Positions 1 to 10,378 of a stretch of DNA of 64,000 bases are shown here, one piece after another; the stretch's first letter is position 1; each line of letters starts with the position of its first letter. The stretch spans positions 96,988,838 through 97,052,837 of the forward strand of contig NC_084485.1 of NCBI RefSeq assembly GCF_030035675.1, given 5' to 3'. This DNA is from Rhineura floridana. Lineage: Eukaryota; Chordata; Lepidosauria; Squamata; Rhineuridae. The translations under genes were made by a program, and so were the position numbers. Below the pieces are notes generated by a model that searched no databases, was not told the DNA's origin, and was given only the letters and a program-made list of their open reading frames with translations.

Positions 1-440
1 AGCCTTGCAAACTGGTTAGGGAAATATACAGCACAGAACGTTTGTGCTTTAATTATCCCTATGCTCAAAAGCAGAAGAAATGTCAAAGTCAGCAACAATT
101 GAAACAGAAAGAATCACATGCCACCACCTTCTCTTAGTAACCTTTGTTAAGTGATGCTGTAGTCTGTGGCAGAGGTAAGGAAAGACCAGAGGCTTGATCA
201 GGCCTCCAAGCAATTCTCTCTGGCCCTCTAGGAACCCACTGATTTTAGCAGCAGCAGCAAAGAAAGAAAAAATAACTGGGATGGGCAGAGTCTAACACCT
301 TGATGGAGATGCAAACTGACCCATGCCTGGTCATTAGATCAATCATTTGGTGAGTAGGTGAGGGGCGATTATCCCCCTTCCTCAAACAGCAGAAGAGAAA
401 CTGTGTGTGTGTGTGTGTGTAGCTTTCTGGGAACTATTCG
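1..440. other. unassigned sequence, short GT microsatellite
   Basis: No gene or repeat that I recognise. A (GT)n run of about nine units lies at 403-421, just before the SINE cluster. Nothing else in this stretch has exon, promoter or repeat structure I can support. Confidence 0.5.
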
Positions 441-454
441 CCATATATATGCAA

Positions 455-1081
455 ACGAAAAATGAAAATGGACTGCCTTCAAGACGATTCCTACTTACGG
501 CGTTTTCTTGGTAAGCAGATGAGCTGGTATAGCACAGTAGGGAGGAGAGCCTGGCTGGGAGTCCAGAGTCTGTGAGTTCAAATCCCCACTTGTGTCTCCT
601 GGGTGTAAAGAGCCAGCTAAAGATCACCCCCACAGTGAGTGGCTCAGGGGTTACGTGCCCTGCCACCTGTACAGCAGTGGGCAAGCTGCATAGTCCCAAG
701 GAGCCCAGCTGCCAACCAGCTGGCAGTTGTGGACAGGGAAGGGACTGGCTTGTGCAGCTGTGGCAAGCTGAGCAGGCCCTAGCCAGCTGGGGAGGACTAG
801 TCTCAGAGGGAGGCAATGGTAAACCCCCTCTGAATACCACTTAGCATGAAAACCCTATTCATAGGGTAGCCATAAGTCAGAATTGACTTGAAGGCAGTCC
901 ATTTTCATTTTTTGTGGTAAGCGGTATTCAGAGGCAGTTTACCATTGCCTTCCTCTGAGGCTGAGAGGCAATGACTGACCCAAGGTCACCCAGTGTGCTT
1001 CATGGCTATGTGGGGATTCAAACCCTGGTCTCCCAGGTCATAGTCCAACACTTTAACCACTACGCCACACTGGTTCTCCTA
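455..1081 (-). mobile_element. Sauria-type tRNA SINE, outer copy, split by another SINE
   Basis: Read on the minus strand, the tRNA-like head starts near 1081. It has an A-box-like stretch (gtggcgtagtggttaaag) and a B-box-like stretch (gggtttgaatccc near 1020), then the usual body (ggcaatggtaaactgcctc) and a BovB-like tail whose complement, ggactgccttcaag, lies at 469-482. The copy is in two pieces, 455-516 and 915-1081, separated by a plus-strand SINE. The family is known to be non-coding, transcribed by Pol III and mobilised by BovB. Confidence 0.85.
517..914 (+). mobile_element. Sauria-type tRNA SINE, inner copy with long body
   Basis: A plus-strand SINE inserted into the opposite-strand SINE. 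Its head (agcctggctgggagtccagag, then gttcaaatcccca) is tRNA-like, and its end (cataagtcagaattgacttg) is the BovB-related tail followed by a T-rich run. It is flanked by the 8-bp repeat tggtaagc at 509-516 and 915-922, a target-site duplication made from the host SINE. The middle (about 640-800) carries roughly 150 bp rich in CAGCTGG-like motifs that is absent from the outer copy, so the two represent different subfamilies. Confidence 0.85.
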
Positions 1082-2529
1082 TAATTGTCACCAAAATACA
1101 GGGTGGATGCTATAAACAATAGACACAGAGTGTTATAGACTGATAATGTGATCCACAACCACAGCACACTTCCATGAGCCTGCCAATGTCAGCATGCACA
1201 AGTGGTTCCCCTGGTAAGATGGTGATGATCTAGCTGCAATCAGTGTTTCTTTCATTCTTATTTCTCTTGACCGAAGTGGTTCCATCACTTCTGCACACCT
1301 GGGATCATGGACTCACTGCGCTATACCAAGACTTGAATACAATTCAGCAGCCAACTAGATGTGGCCCCAACTGTGGAGAGTTGCAAGTTGTTCCATATTC
1401 AGCCAGTCAGCATCAGTGGCTGCTGCATGGTTGATGGCCTATGCAATGAGCTGGGGCCCAGGTCTGCTCTGGTTTTCCTGCCTGCACCAGTGCTTTGTGG
1501 GGCATGTCAGTCCTGCACAGTAGGGTTGTGAGTCTTCATACGTTTATTTAATTTTTAAAAACCCTCTATCTTATTTTACTAATAAAACACTCAAGGCAAC
1601 TTACACCACAATGTACAATAAAAGACAAATGTTTCTTCAGGAACACCACATTTTTTTCAAGGCCATCAAGTGTGGAGTGGGGTGGGAAGGAGAGAGCCCA
1701 TGAATATGACTCTAGATAAATGGAGAGCTAACAAAAACAGCCATTTCCCCACAATCATAGCAGTATTATCAACACCCGTGAGTCATTCTACTTTCCTTAC
1801 ATTCAACATTTTACAAAACATATTGTTAACATAGAGGGGGGAAATTCCTGGCCAAATATGAGGCTTATAGGCAAAATATGAATTGAATTTGAATGAAGTC
1901 AGATTACGGAAATCTGCAACTCTGGCCTTTCTGTTTTGTTATTCATGTTGCGCTCTTCCCCTTCTCTCCCCCTGCTCTAAGCAAGATTGTTATCCCAGAA
2001 TTCCCTGCAGCATTTTTCTGATGTAATGTATTCTTATTCATCCCAACATGCATTAAGTTATCAGACAGTTGCAGCCTCCTGTGTCATTGCACAGGGTCCT
2101 GAGCTAGCAACTCTACGCTGACATGATGTAGTCTATGAATATAAAACATTGGTAGAGAAATTAAGCTATATCTGAAAGGGAGTGCTAGCATACTAACCAT
2201 AACGGCAAAATAATTCTTTCCTTCTCAGTAAGTATGCTTGCTTGATAGTCCTTCTCACTCAGCATCTTCCAACTCTTAAGCTGTCCTGCACCACTGTTTC
2301 TAACTGTATATTTTGCTCTCCTGTATGTCCCTTACCATTTCACATTCTTTGTCCCTGTGCTGCTCTGTTAATGTTTGCAATGTGCTTGCAGAAAGTTCAG
2401 TTCAGGAATATTTAGGGAACAAGAAACCCAAGGCCCAGGAATGGGATGAGGTGCCTGCTCACAACTAAATTTGCTTGTGAGCAGACATTAGGAATAGACA
2501 AAACTGTAAATTCTGTGTTTTCAAATCTT
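1082..2529. other. mostly unassigned sequence
   Basis: Apart from a LINE tail at 1541-1625, I see no repeat or exon I can name. Short frames occur on both strands without recognisable protein similarity. Confidence 0.5.
1541..1625 (-). mobile_element. L2-like LINE 3' tail fragment
   Basis: The stretch beginning tttatttaatttttaaaaac and continuing through ctcaaggcaacttacac has the form of the reverse-oriented 3' terminus of L2-like LINEs, like the much clearer end at 38682-38920. It is short, strongly 5'-truncated and diverged. Confidence 0.45.
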
Positions 2530-2800
2530 ACCTTCAGCTCTCCATATTTCTGGATCATTTTGCATTAGGATTTTTTTTAAGTTCATATGAACATTCATCA
2601 GCATTTTACCATGAATTTCTCCTTATATGCACTTTTGCAAGCTATTATCCCTAATATAATATATTTAGTATTATATTTTCATAATTATATGCATTTTATG
2701 CACATTCACTTAGTATATGCATTTTGTACACATTATGGCTATGTTTCAGTTCACATATTGTTTTGAGAAGTGCATGATAGGTAAGATTTTAAGATTCACC
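2530..2800. repeat. AT-rich interspersed repeat with internal GCATTTTTGCA-like units
   Basis: Contains several loose copies of a 25-30 bp unit around tatgcattttgtacacatt and a segment, cagttcacatattgtttt, that recurs almost exactly at 57749-57766. I group it with the copies at 21296-21713, 42660-42790 and 57416-57810. It is probably a non-autonomous DNA element. No coding capacity is visible. Confidence 0.45.
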
Positions 2801-3146
2801 TTTAAATGCAAATTAAACCAATTTCTCCTACATGGTATATCTGTACTAGGCATTCCAGTTTACCATTCCAATCAGCAAGCTTAAGAAGGCAATTTCTTCT
2901 CATTTATATCCCATCTTTCTTCCATCATGGAACTCAAAGATGTGTGCATAGAGCAACTGGCCAATCCAAGACCTGTTCAGCTTTGGCATGGTTGCCATAT
3001 CATCTGCCTTCATGAAATTTGTTCAGACTTTGCAAGGCATGTTGTGAGAAAATTATTGCCTCCTTATTCAGGTATAGTTTTTCCTGTAATACACCACAAA
3101 GTGGAGCTGCTTCTTGTTTATGGATGGACTTGTGGAACATTCACGT

Positions 3147-3857
3147 AGAATCATAGAATCCAAGAACCATAGAATTGGAAGGGGCCTATAAGGCCATCGA
3201 GTCCAGCCCCCTGCTCAAAAATTAAAGCATACCCAACAGATGGCTGTCCAGCTGCCTCCTGAATGCCTCCAGTGTTGGAGAGCCCACCACCTCCCTAGGT
3301 CATTGGTTCCATTGTCATACTGCTCTAACAGTTAGGATGTTTTTCCTGATGTTCAGTCAAAATCTGGCTTCCTGTAACTTGAGCACATTATTCTGTGTCC
3401 TGCACTCTGGGACGATCAAGAAGAGATCCTGGCACTCCTCTGTGTGACAACCTTTCAAGTACTTGAACAGTGCTATCATATCTCCCCTCAGTCTTCTCTT
3501 CTCAAAGCTAAACATGCCCACTTCTTTCAGTCTCTTCTCATAGGGCTTTGTTTCCAATCCCCTGATCATCCTCATTGCCCTCCTCTGAACCCATTCCAGT
3601 TTGTCTGCATCCTTCTTAAAATGTGGTGTCCAGAACTGGATGCAGTACTCAAGATGAGGCCCAACTGGTGCCGAATAGAGGGGAACCAATCGTTCACACA
3701 ACTTGGAACTATACTTCTGTTAATGCAGCTTAAAATAGCATTTGCCTTTTTTGCAGCCTGTTGGCTCACACTGTTGGCTTATATTCAACTTGTGATCAAC
3801 AACAGTCCCAAGATCCTTTTCACATGTAGTATTGCTGAGCCAAGTATCCCCTATCTT
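3147..3857 (-). mobile_element. CR1 LINE, 5'-truncated: end of ORF2 plus 3'UTR
   Basis: Classic CR1 3' end on the minus strand. The terminal block (agaatcatagaatcc, tagaattggaaggggcctat) lies at 3147-3190. It is followed upstream by a degraded ORF2 C-terminus whose minus-strand reading includes RLRGDMIALFKYLKG, ECRTQNNVLKLQEARF and further up SQQAAKKANAILSCINR. The 114-codon open part at 3357-3701 and the overlapping frame at 3572-3769 are in different frames, so the copy is broken. It meets an opposed CR1 piece at about 3860. Confidence 0.85.
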
Positions 3858-3867
3858 ATAACTTGCG

Positions 3868-4066
3868 GAGGCATGATATAGTAGTAATGGGGGACTTCAG
3901 TTACCCTGATATCTGTTGGGAGGCAAATTCTGCCAAACACAGCCCCTCCAAGAAATTCCTGACTTATGCTGAATATAACTTTCTCCTACAGAAAGTGGAG
4001 AAAGCAACTAGAGGATCAGCTGTACTTGACTTGATTATAGTACTAGCTATATTTACTGAGTAAATT
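3868..4066 (+). mobile_element. CR1 endonuclease-domain fragment
   Basis: The plus-strand frame reads [18 protein letters not shown], then [12 protein letters not shown]. These match [14 protein letters not shown] and [11 protein letters not shown] in the endonuclease domain of the full CR1 at 52.7-56.3 kb. Only about 65 codons remain. It lies head-to-head with the minus-strand CR1 3' end, which fits either a 5' inversion during insertion or two separate insertions. Confidence 0.75.
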
Positions 4067-4128
4067 TGTACATGAGCATGGTTTTCCAAATCAATGTGAT
4101 GGAAAGTAGCAGTGGTGATTCTCTGTTC

Positions 4129-4533
4129 CAGGGATAGGGAACCTTTTTCAGCCTAATTAACCTTTTTCATTCCCTGCTTGGAAACTTCCAAGGGCTGCAT
4201 GTTAATGGAGGGGGCAGAGGCAAAAGTGGGTTGATCAATAATGTGACTCTTACGTTTGGATGTACAGTAAGGTTCATTGCAGCCATGCAAAAGTCAGATT
4301 TCTAGACCTTTCCCCCCCTCACCCATCTTTGCATCCTCCATATAGGCAAGGATGAGGTATTATCACAGTTCAAGGAAATATTCAAGACAGGCAAAAGCAC
4401 TAGAGAAGGGCATGAAGGAGGGCTGGTGGGGGGTATGACCTGGGGAGGAGGGACCTAGGAACACTCTGGAGGGCTGAATAGAGAGGCCTGGATGGCCACA
4501 TTCAGCTTCTGGGCCTGAGGATCCCTAGCCCTG
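4129..4533. mobile_element. hAT-like MITE
   Basis: Terminal inverted repeats: cagggatagggaacctttttcag-type start at 4129 and its diverged complement (gcctgaggatccctagccctg) ending at 4533. Flanking 8-mers ctctgttc and ctctctat agree at five of eight positions, compatible with an eroded hAT target duplication. The body has no reading frame of note. A relative lies at 57866-58143. Confidence 0.7.
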
Positions 4534-4544
4534 CTCTCTATAAG

Positions 4545-4601
4545 CCCTGGGCTCCTACTGGGAGGAAGGGCAGGAAATAAATAAATAAATAAATAAATAA
4601 G
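4545..4601 (+). mobile_element. LINE 3' tail with (AAAT)n
   Basis: A 5'-truncated L2-type terminus (gggaggaagggcaggaaata) ending in about six AAAT units, directly downstream of the hAT-like MITE. Confidence 0.55.
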
Positions 4602-5980
4602 ACATCAGCACCCCTGAAGTGTGACTTTTGGTTTCTGCAACCCAAAGATGTAAGTACACAAATGTGTGGACAACAGAGATCCATATAATGTAACAATGGT
4701 GATCAGAGCCAACAGTGGCTCCTTAGCTCATGATCAACAGCACTGGTACCTTTCCCATGCTTAGCACTCTCACATATACTGCAGGTGGTCAGCTAGGTGG
4801 GCTACAAAATCCACTCTGGTTTTATGCTAAACATGAACACAATTTGGCTAAACATGGTTAGAAGCACCCTTAGATATGGTGAAATTGGGAGTGGGGCTTG
4901 CACATGCTTGCACATGCCACTTTGAACACCTGAAAAGCATGGATGGTCTTCAATCCTGTCAGTGCAAGGATTACTGCTGGTGCAATAGGTCTCTCCTCCC
5001 CTCTGCTCCCCCCACAGCCTCCCCAAATATGGTCTGGAGGGTTGGGGGAACCCCTAGCCCATGTGAGCAACCAACACAGGCTGTAGAACTGTACTGTTGA
5101 ACATGTGCAATGTTTGATCAGATGTACTCATTTAAATAATGTGTTTTCTCTACTTTTTAAATCAATTGGACATGTTCTCAGACTCACAGCTACCAGATGC
5201 TATCATTGAACCAACTACTAAACCACTCTAATCAATAGTCCCTTGTTGTTCTCTAATTTCCATATTCCTGTCCCTTAAGGAAGCTTTCCATACATGAACT
5301 GAGAGGTACACCATCTACTCTCCCTAACAAGGGAAACATTCCTTTACTAACGCAATCAAAACATGTTAACAGAGAAGATATTATGGATCCTATCACATTA
5401 GAATAACACTACACTAGTAGTGTTTTCAACTGTGACTTCTCGTTCTGCTAATGTGACAAGAAAGGTGCTAGAAAGCTTTTCCCCTTTGTGTGCGTGGTTG
5501 GTTTTTTATTTTTTTACACTAATTTCAGTGAATATTGAACAAAACTGGAAGCATTGTTTATCATCACAAAAGGAAGTGATAATGGGTAGAACAAAGAGCA
5601 ATTAAGAACAGTGTCAGTTTTTCAGCTCAGCTTGTGGAATGAGGAGATTCAAATAAGATGAAATGGAGGTATGGAGATACTATTGCGTCACAGCCTAATA
5701 ATCCATGCTCACATCATACATACAACCAGAACACACCTTTACCATGGGAAGCCAGTCACTGATCGTAAATAATTTGAACCAGGCTTTAGAATCTATTAAT
5801 TCAGGAGAAGAGGCATTCTGAGATATGGGCAGGAGGTACCTGATCTGGGAAATTGAAATGTATGTTTTCCCACACTTAGAAGTCTCAATTTTTCAGGAAA
5901 AGTGCAAGGGAAAGAGGAGGTAAATATCCTAATGCAAAGGCACACACAGGTTTATTATACTAAATATTTCAAATAGTAAA
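4602..5980. other. unassigned sequence
   Basis: Nothing recognisable. The short frames near 4800-5100 and 5420-5605 show no domain, splice context or similarity to the LINE proteins elsewhere in the window. Confidence 0.5.
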
Positions 5981-6318
5981 GGCCTTGTTCACACATCACT
6001 TTAAACCATAATTAAGTTCAACTGCTTAATGTGCTGGTACACAGGGAGAAACTTGTGGCTGCTTTGCTCCTCTCCCGCTCTTGCTGTGCTGCTTGAAGCT
6101 AAGTGATGGTTTAGCTTACACCTGAATCTCATAGATTGTTTGGAGAGAGACAAACCAGGTTCAGACATAACTGTAATCCAAACCATAGTTTTGCTCTCGG
6201 TAGTACAGCAGGAGAGGGGGAGGAGCAAAGCAACTGCAGTTTTCTTCCTGTGCACCAGCAAGCTATGTGTGCACTTTTAAATCACAGTTCATCTTCACTG
6301 TAACATGTGAACCGAGCC
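5981..6318. mobile_element. palindromic MITE, about 150-bp arms
   Basis: Ends are ggccttgttcacac and its near complement gtgaaccgagcc. The interior is also mirrored: ctggtacacagggagaaac with tttgctcctctcccgctc near 6032-6080 pairs with aggagcaaagcaactgcag and cctgtgcaccagcaag near 6220-6255. The whole element is therefore an imperfect hairpin. It has no coding capacity. Confidence 0.75.
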
Positions 6319-8164
6319 ACTGACTCTTCACTGTAGTGCAATTTAATTTCTGGATTGCACACTCACTGTATTAAGTAATGCTTCAAATACTGTATCCTTG
6401 TCTCTAGCAAGATGGGTATTTTTATATATTAGCTTCACAAATGTAAACCATTTTCCTTTGGGGATATGTTGTGCAGCACTTTACAAAGCAGGGAATGTTG
6501 GCTTCTCTCTCTTCTGTACTACATTCATTGGTATCTTGAATTATGTGTCTCTAGTGGGGCATTGCAGAGGCCAAAGAGCATGCGGATTTAGAAGATGAAA
6601 TATTATATCACATAGTGTTAAGAAAGAAGCATATAGGGTGACTCTAGGTGGATAAGGATACCAGAAATGCTAACACTAATGTAATTATATTCCTGTAGCA
6701 TTAAAGCATCTTTAAAACCAGGGTAGCAAAGGCTAAGAATCATGAGACAAATATGAAGTAGGGGAAAAAAGTTAAAATAAAATAGCAGCACACATCTGTT
6801 AAGCTACTCAAGCATTAACAAAACTTTTTTATGTGACAAGCTATATTCATAAATATTAATGAGTTTGGACTGTTTTAGTGGAAGCCTTTAGACAAACAGT
6901 GAAATGATCAGTTTGCCACAGAGTGGCATATTAAAAACTTCATGTATGTTCCTCATTCCGGATCTGCATTGACTTTCTGTAGGATAAGCCAACAAACACC
7001 CTTTTATTGGTGGTGCAATGCTCACAGTAGTAATAGTGTTTGCTCCAGAGGAACCACTGCTCTGAACATGATTGTTCTCCACAATAACTATGTGAGGTAT
7101 GTCATAATTTTGTCATTTTTTTAAACAGATGCTGGCATGGAGTTCATAAAAGTATATTCTCCAAAACCACTCAATGTCCAAAGCAGAAATACTTTTCCAT
7201 ATGTGAAAAAATACAGACTCTTACCTCTCTCTTGATTTCCACTGCACCTGTTCTCTGGACAGTGAGAGATACGAGCATAATGTCATGCATGACACTTTCC
7301 AATTTTCAAAGCCATAGACCTCCGCAAGGTACCTCTGTATCCTATTTATTTCACAGAGCCATGTTCAACCCTAATGTGAGCAAACCCCAAATCAGGAACA
7401 CTAGAACCATCCAGTGATGTTTTTGTTGTCCCAAATAGAATACATGCCTGGAAAGAAAGCTGGGGTGGGATGAGGATGGAAAGGAAACTAGTATGTTGAT
7501 TCTGGGCACACCTTGAGGAAATGTTAACATTTTAATTTACATTGCCTGATAATTCTTTATAGACAGGATACTCATACTGTCACAGGAAAAACGGGTTGAA
7601 ATTCTGCATATTTCATATTAGTGTCTACCTCTCCGGAGAGATTGTGACCACAATACACTGCAATATTTATTCTTGAAGTACCTCCAAAATTTCTTCCCAA
7701 GATAAATTAGGTGGCCGCTTCCCTCTTTGCCTCCTCTGCCTCTGCCTCCAGCAAATAAAATGAAAACCTAATCTATAAAACAAACATGGTGACTGATAAA
7801 CCGAGAAATTTATTACCCATGTCCACAGTCTTAGAGGTACTATATGTTTGAACATAAATTACTAGACACTGCCATCAAGTTTGTTGCTATATGCTGAATG
7901 TCTATTTAATGGTTACAGATATAGTAGCCAGAGTTTTCCGTATCCTTCCTTTTTCCAAAGAGGAAAACAACATAAACAGAAATAAGTAGAGGGGGAGAAA
8001 AAAATTTAAAGGTAAAACGGTATTAAATATAATTATTTCTAGTACATATGCCCGTGGTATTACGAGCCTAACATATTATTTAAGGTCTTTTTGGCTCCTT
8101 GTTACCACTTATCAAGGGGGTTCATTTGGTTTTCTGCAGTCTGTATTAAGAGTCAGTGTTGACC
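6319..8164. other. unassigned sequence
   Basis: No repeat or gene that I can name. Open stretches at 6888-7124 and 7667-7855 lack recognisable motifs. A short AT-rich segment near 6835-6870 (taaatattaatgagtttgg) could be regulatory, but that is only an impression. Confidence 0.45.
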
Positions 8165-8385
8165 CTACCATTGGCCAGAATGAGGTGTTTGCCTCAGGCG
8201 ATTGATTTTGAGTGTCACTGAAGGGCAGCAAATTGGTAGTTAGCTATTATTCTTGTATTTTTACTGTCGGGGAGGGGAAAGGAGCCTGTGGGATTTTCTG
8301 CTTCAGGTGCCAAAATAACCAGTTGCAGGTAGTTTGAAGCATGATGTCTCAGGCCGCAAAATGTCTTGGGCTAGCACTCAGAGTC
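8165..8385. mobile_element. MITE of the GGGCTGGC-terminus family
   Basis: Shares its start (ttggccagaatgagg, then tttgcctcaggc) and its end (gcaaaatgtcttgggctagc) with the copies at 19177-19857 and 60092-60335. That family's best copy has 9-bp inverted ends and an 8-bp target duplication, so a hAT origin is likely. This copy is diverged. Confidence 0.6.
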
Positions 8386-8394
8386 AACATAGTT

Positions 8395-8480
8395 TATTTT
8401 GAGCAGTTTAGTTTATTTAATAAATATCTGCCCTGCCTTTCTCTATGAATTATTTATCAAGCTGGGGGCAATGAAAATCT
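8395..8480 (-). mobile_element. LINE 3' tail fragment
   Basis: Reverse-oriented L2-type terminus: tttatttaataaatatctgc followed by cctgcctttctc. It is only about 85 bp and strongly truncated. Confidence 0.45.
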
Positions 8481-8485
8481 CTTCA

Positions 8486-9212
8486 TTTAAAAGATGGTCT
8501 AACATGTTATGAAGCATCCTGTGAAAAATTAAAATCCTTTAAGAGTGAAGGGTGCTCACCAAGTTGCTGTGGCCAAAGAGGAGGGAAATCATATCCTTCT
8601 TAATATGATGTTTATTTTGACAGCATGCTTTTCTTGTGATGGTGCTCACTGGTACGGAGTACCAGCACCTATATTTTGGCTGCCCATGACAACCCTTCAG
8701 TGCTGTCACACAAAGCACTTTTGTCCTGGTATGCATACAGTCAACTTGTTTTCTTGCCCCCCCCAAAAAAAAGCATTGCCAACCTGTATCATAAAACAGC
8801 TGCCAGCAGTAAACACTTAGTTCCTAAAGCCATTTAAAAAGTAAAAAGTTTACATTTCTCTTATGTTTCACCATCCTCTCCCAAGGAGAGCCACAACTTG
8901 TGGAAAAAATATCTGCTGTTTACTACACCCAGAAAATTCTGCAATATGGAACCAATTCATTTAGATCATGTTGAAAGGTTCCTTAGCAGGATAATTTTGG
9001 ATGGTTGTGTCATAGACTATAGCTATCTGATGCCCACAATTATAAGTGCCTTGGGGGCTGTGGGAGCTATCCTTTGATTACATTGTTTTGAAAAGTGTCA
9101 TGTACATTAATGACATAATTGTAATAGGAAATGGCACTGTGTATTTGAGATCACTATATTGAAAAATATACAAGATATAATGATACAGCAGAATAAGTTC
9201 AGCCCATGTGAA
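8486..9212. other. unassigned; possible conserved non-coding block at 9000-9180
   Basis: No repeat signature. The part from about 9000 to 9180 contains a TCF/LEF-like cctttgattac, a homeodomain-like attaatgacataat and balanced composition, which is the texture of vertebrate conserved non-coding elements. Conservation cannot be seen from one sequence, so this is a guess. Confidence 0.25.
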
Positions 9213-9300
9213 AATGCCATACAGTGAGTCAGACCATGGGTCTACTTAGTCCAGTACTGTTTACACCAATAAGCTGTGGTTCAGCATAGCAGAATGCAAT
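9213..9300 (-). mobile_element. fragment of tRNA SINE with CR1-like tail
   Basis: The stretch gtgagtcagaccatgggtc to agtccagtactgtttacacc matches the 3' half of the SINE at 10379-10513 (gagttagaccattggtccatc). It is old and lacks the tRNA head. Confidence 0.55.
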
Positions 9301-9449
9301 TATGACTCTTTAGCCATTTTCCATGAATGTATCATTAGAGCAGTCTGGCTAACAGGCGACGAGGTTCTTAAGGGATACTGTGGTTAGACTCCACTGCCAT
9401 GCCAGAAAAGGAAAGGAAAGCATTTTCTCTGTGTGTTTTCGTCTGCATA

Positions 9450-9453
9450 AAGG

Positions 9454-9485
<32 letters not shown>

Positions 9486-9765
9486 GATTTATATCCCCCT
9501 TTCTCCCAAAAGGAGCCCAGGGTGGTATAAAGCAAGCAATAAAATAATTTAAAAAATCTTATCTTAAAAACATCTAAAAACAATTCCAATACAGACTGGG
9601 AAAGATCTCTACTTAAAAGGCTTCTTGGAAGAGGAAGATCTTCAGTAGGTGCTGAAAAGACATCAGGGACAATATTTACATTCAAATGCTGCATGCCAAT
9701 AACAGATATGTGATAATGGAAAGTTCTGAAGGGAAAGATTACTGGGCAGGCTAATTTCAAACCTA
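9450..9765 (-). mobile_element. L2-like LINE 3' end with (TTA)n tail
   Basis: Starts with about nine TTA units at 9457-9484. It is followed by the reverse-oriented terminus (gatttatatccccctttctc, ggagcccagggtggtataaa) and then A-rich 3'UTR. The minus-strand open stretch at 9368-9760 runs through this non-coding part and I do not consider it a protein. Confidence 0.65.
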
Positions 9766-10378
9766 CGGTATGTATTTGCAGAGGGGTTCCTGTAAAATAT
9801 GAAAATGCTGAGCAATGAGTGCTTTATTAAAAATTTTTTAGCACATCTGCTTTAGATGAATGCCACATCTTTTACAATTCAATAGTGAAAGATGTGAAGG
9901 ATTATCCTGTCTCTCAAAATCTTCCAAGCGGAGCAGGCAAAAAGACCAAATTATATTCATTCAAATCAAACTGTGGCATCACTTTGATGTTATTTGATGC
10001 CCTTCACATTTGGCTTTTAATAATACTGCAGCAGCAGATTTTATTTTTCTTCCAGATCTTTAGGGGTTACAAAAGCACCTCATATTCTAACACAATAACA
10101 ATTATTCAAGCTGGAATTCAGCCCACCCTTACCTGCAACCAAATCCTGTTTAAAAACACAGTTGCACACAATTAAACTTATGAGCAGATAACTATGCAGG
10201 ATTGAAGCTTTAGACTCTTTCAGATAATGACATTTTATTGTTAATGCCAGTGGCAGACTTAGACTTCTTTCTTTTTTACCTAAAATGAAAAGTCAAATGT
10301 CACCTTTCCAGATGTCATTTTTAAATAATGCTGCAAAAAGCAAACTGACACCATTTCTGGAACATGCAGCACAGAGGA
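9766..10378. other. unassigned sequence
   Basis: No gene or repeat recognised. The plus-strand frame at 9885-10175 has no recognisable motif. Confidence 0.45.

Noticed and set aside
519-620. A functional tRNA gene
   Set aside because: The tRNA-like head lacks a complete cloverleaf and is followed directly by SINE body and BovB-like tail.
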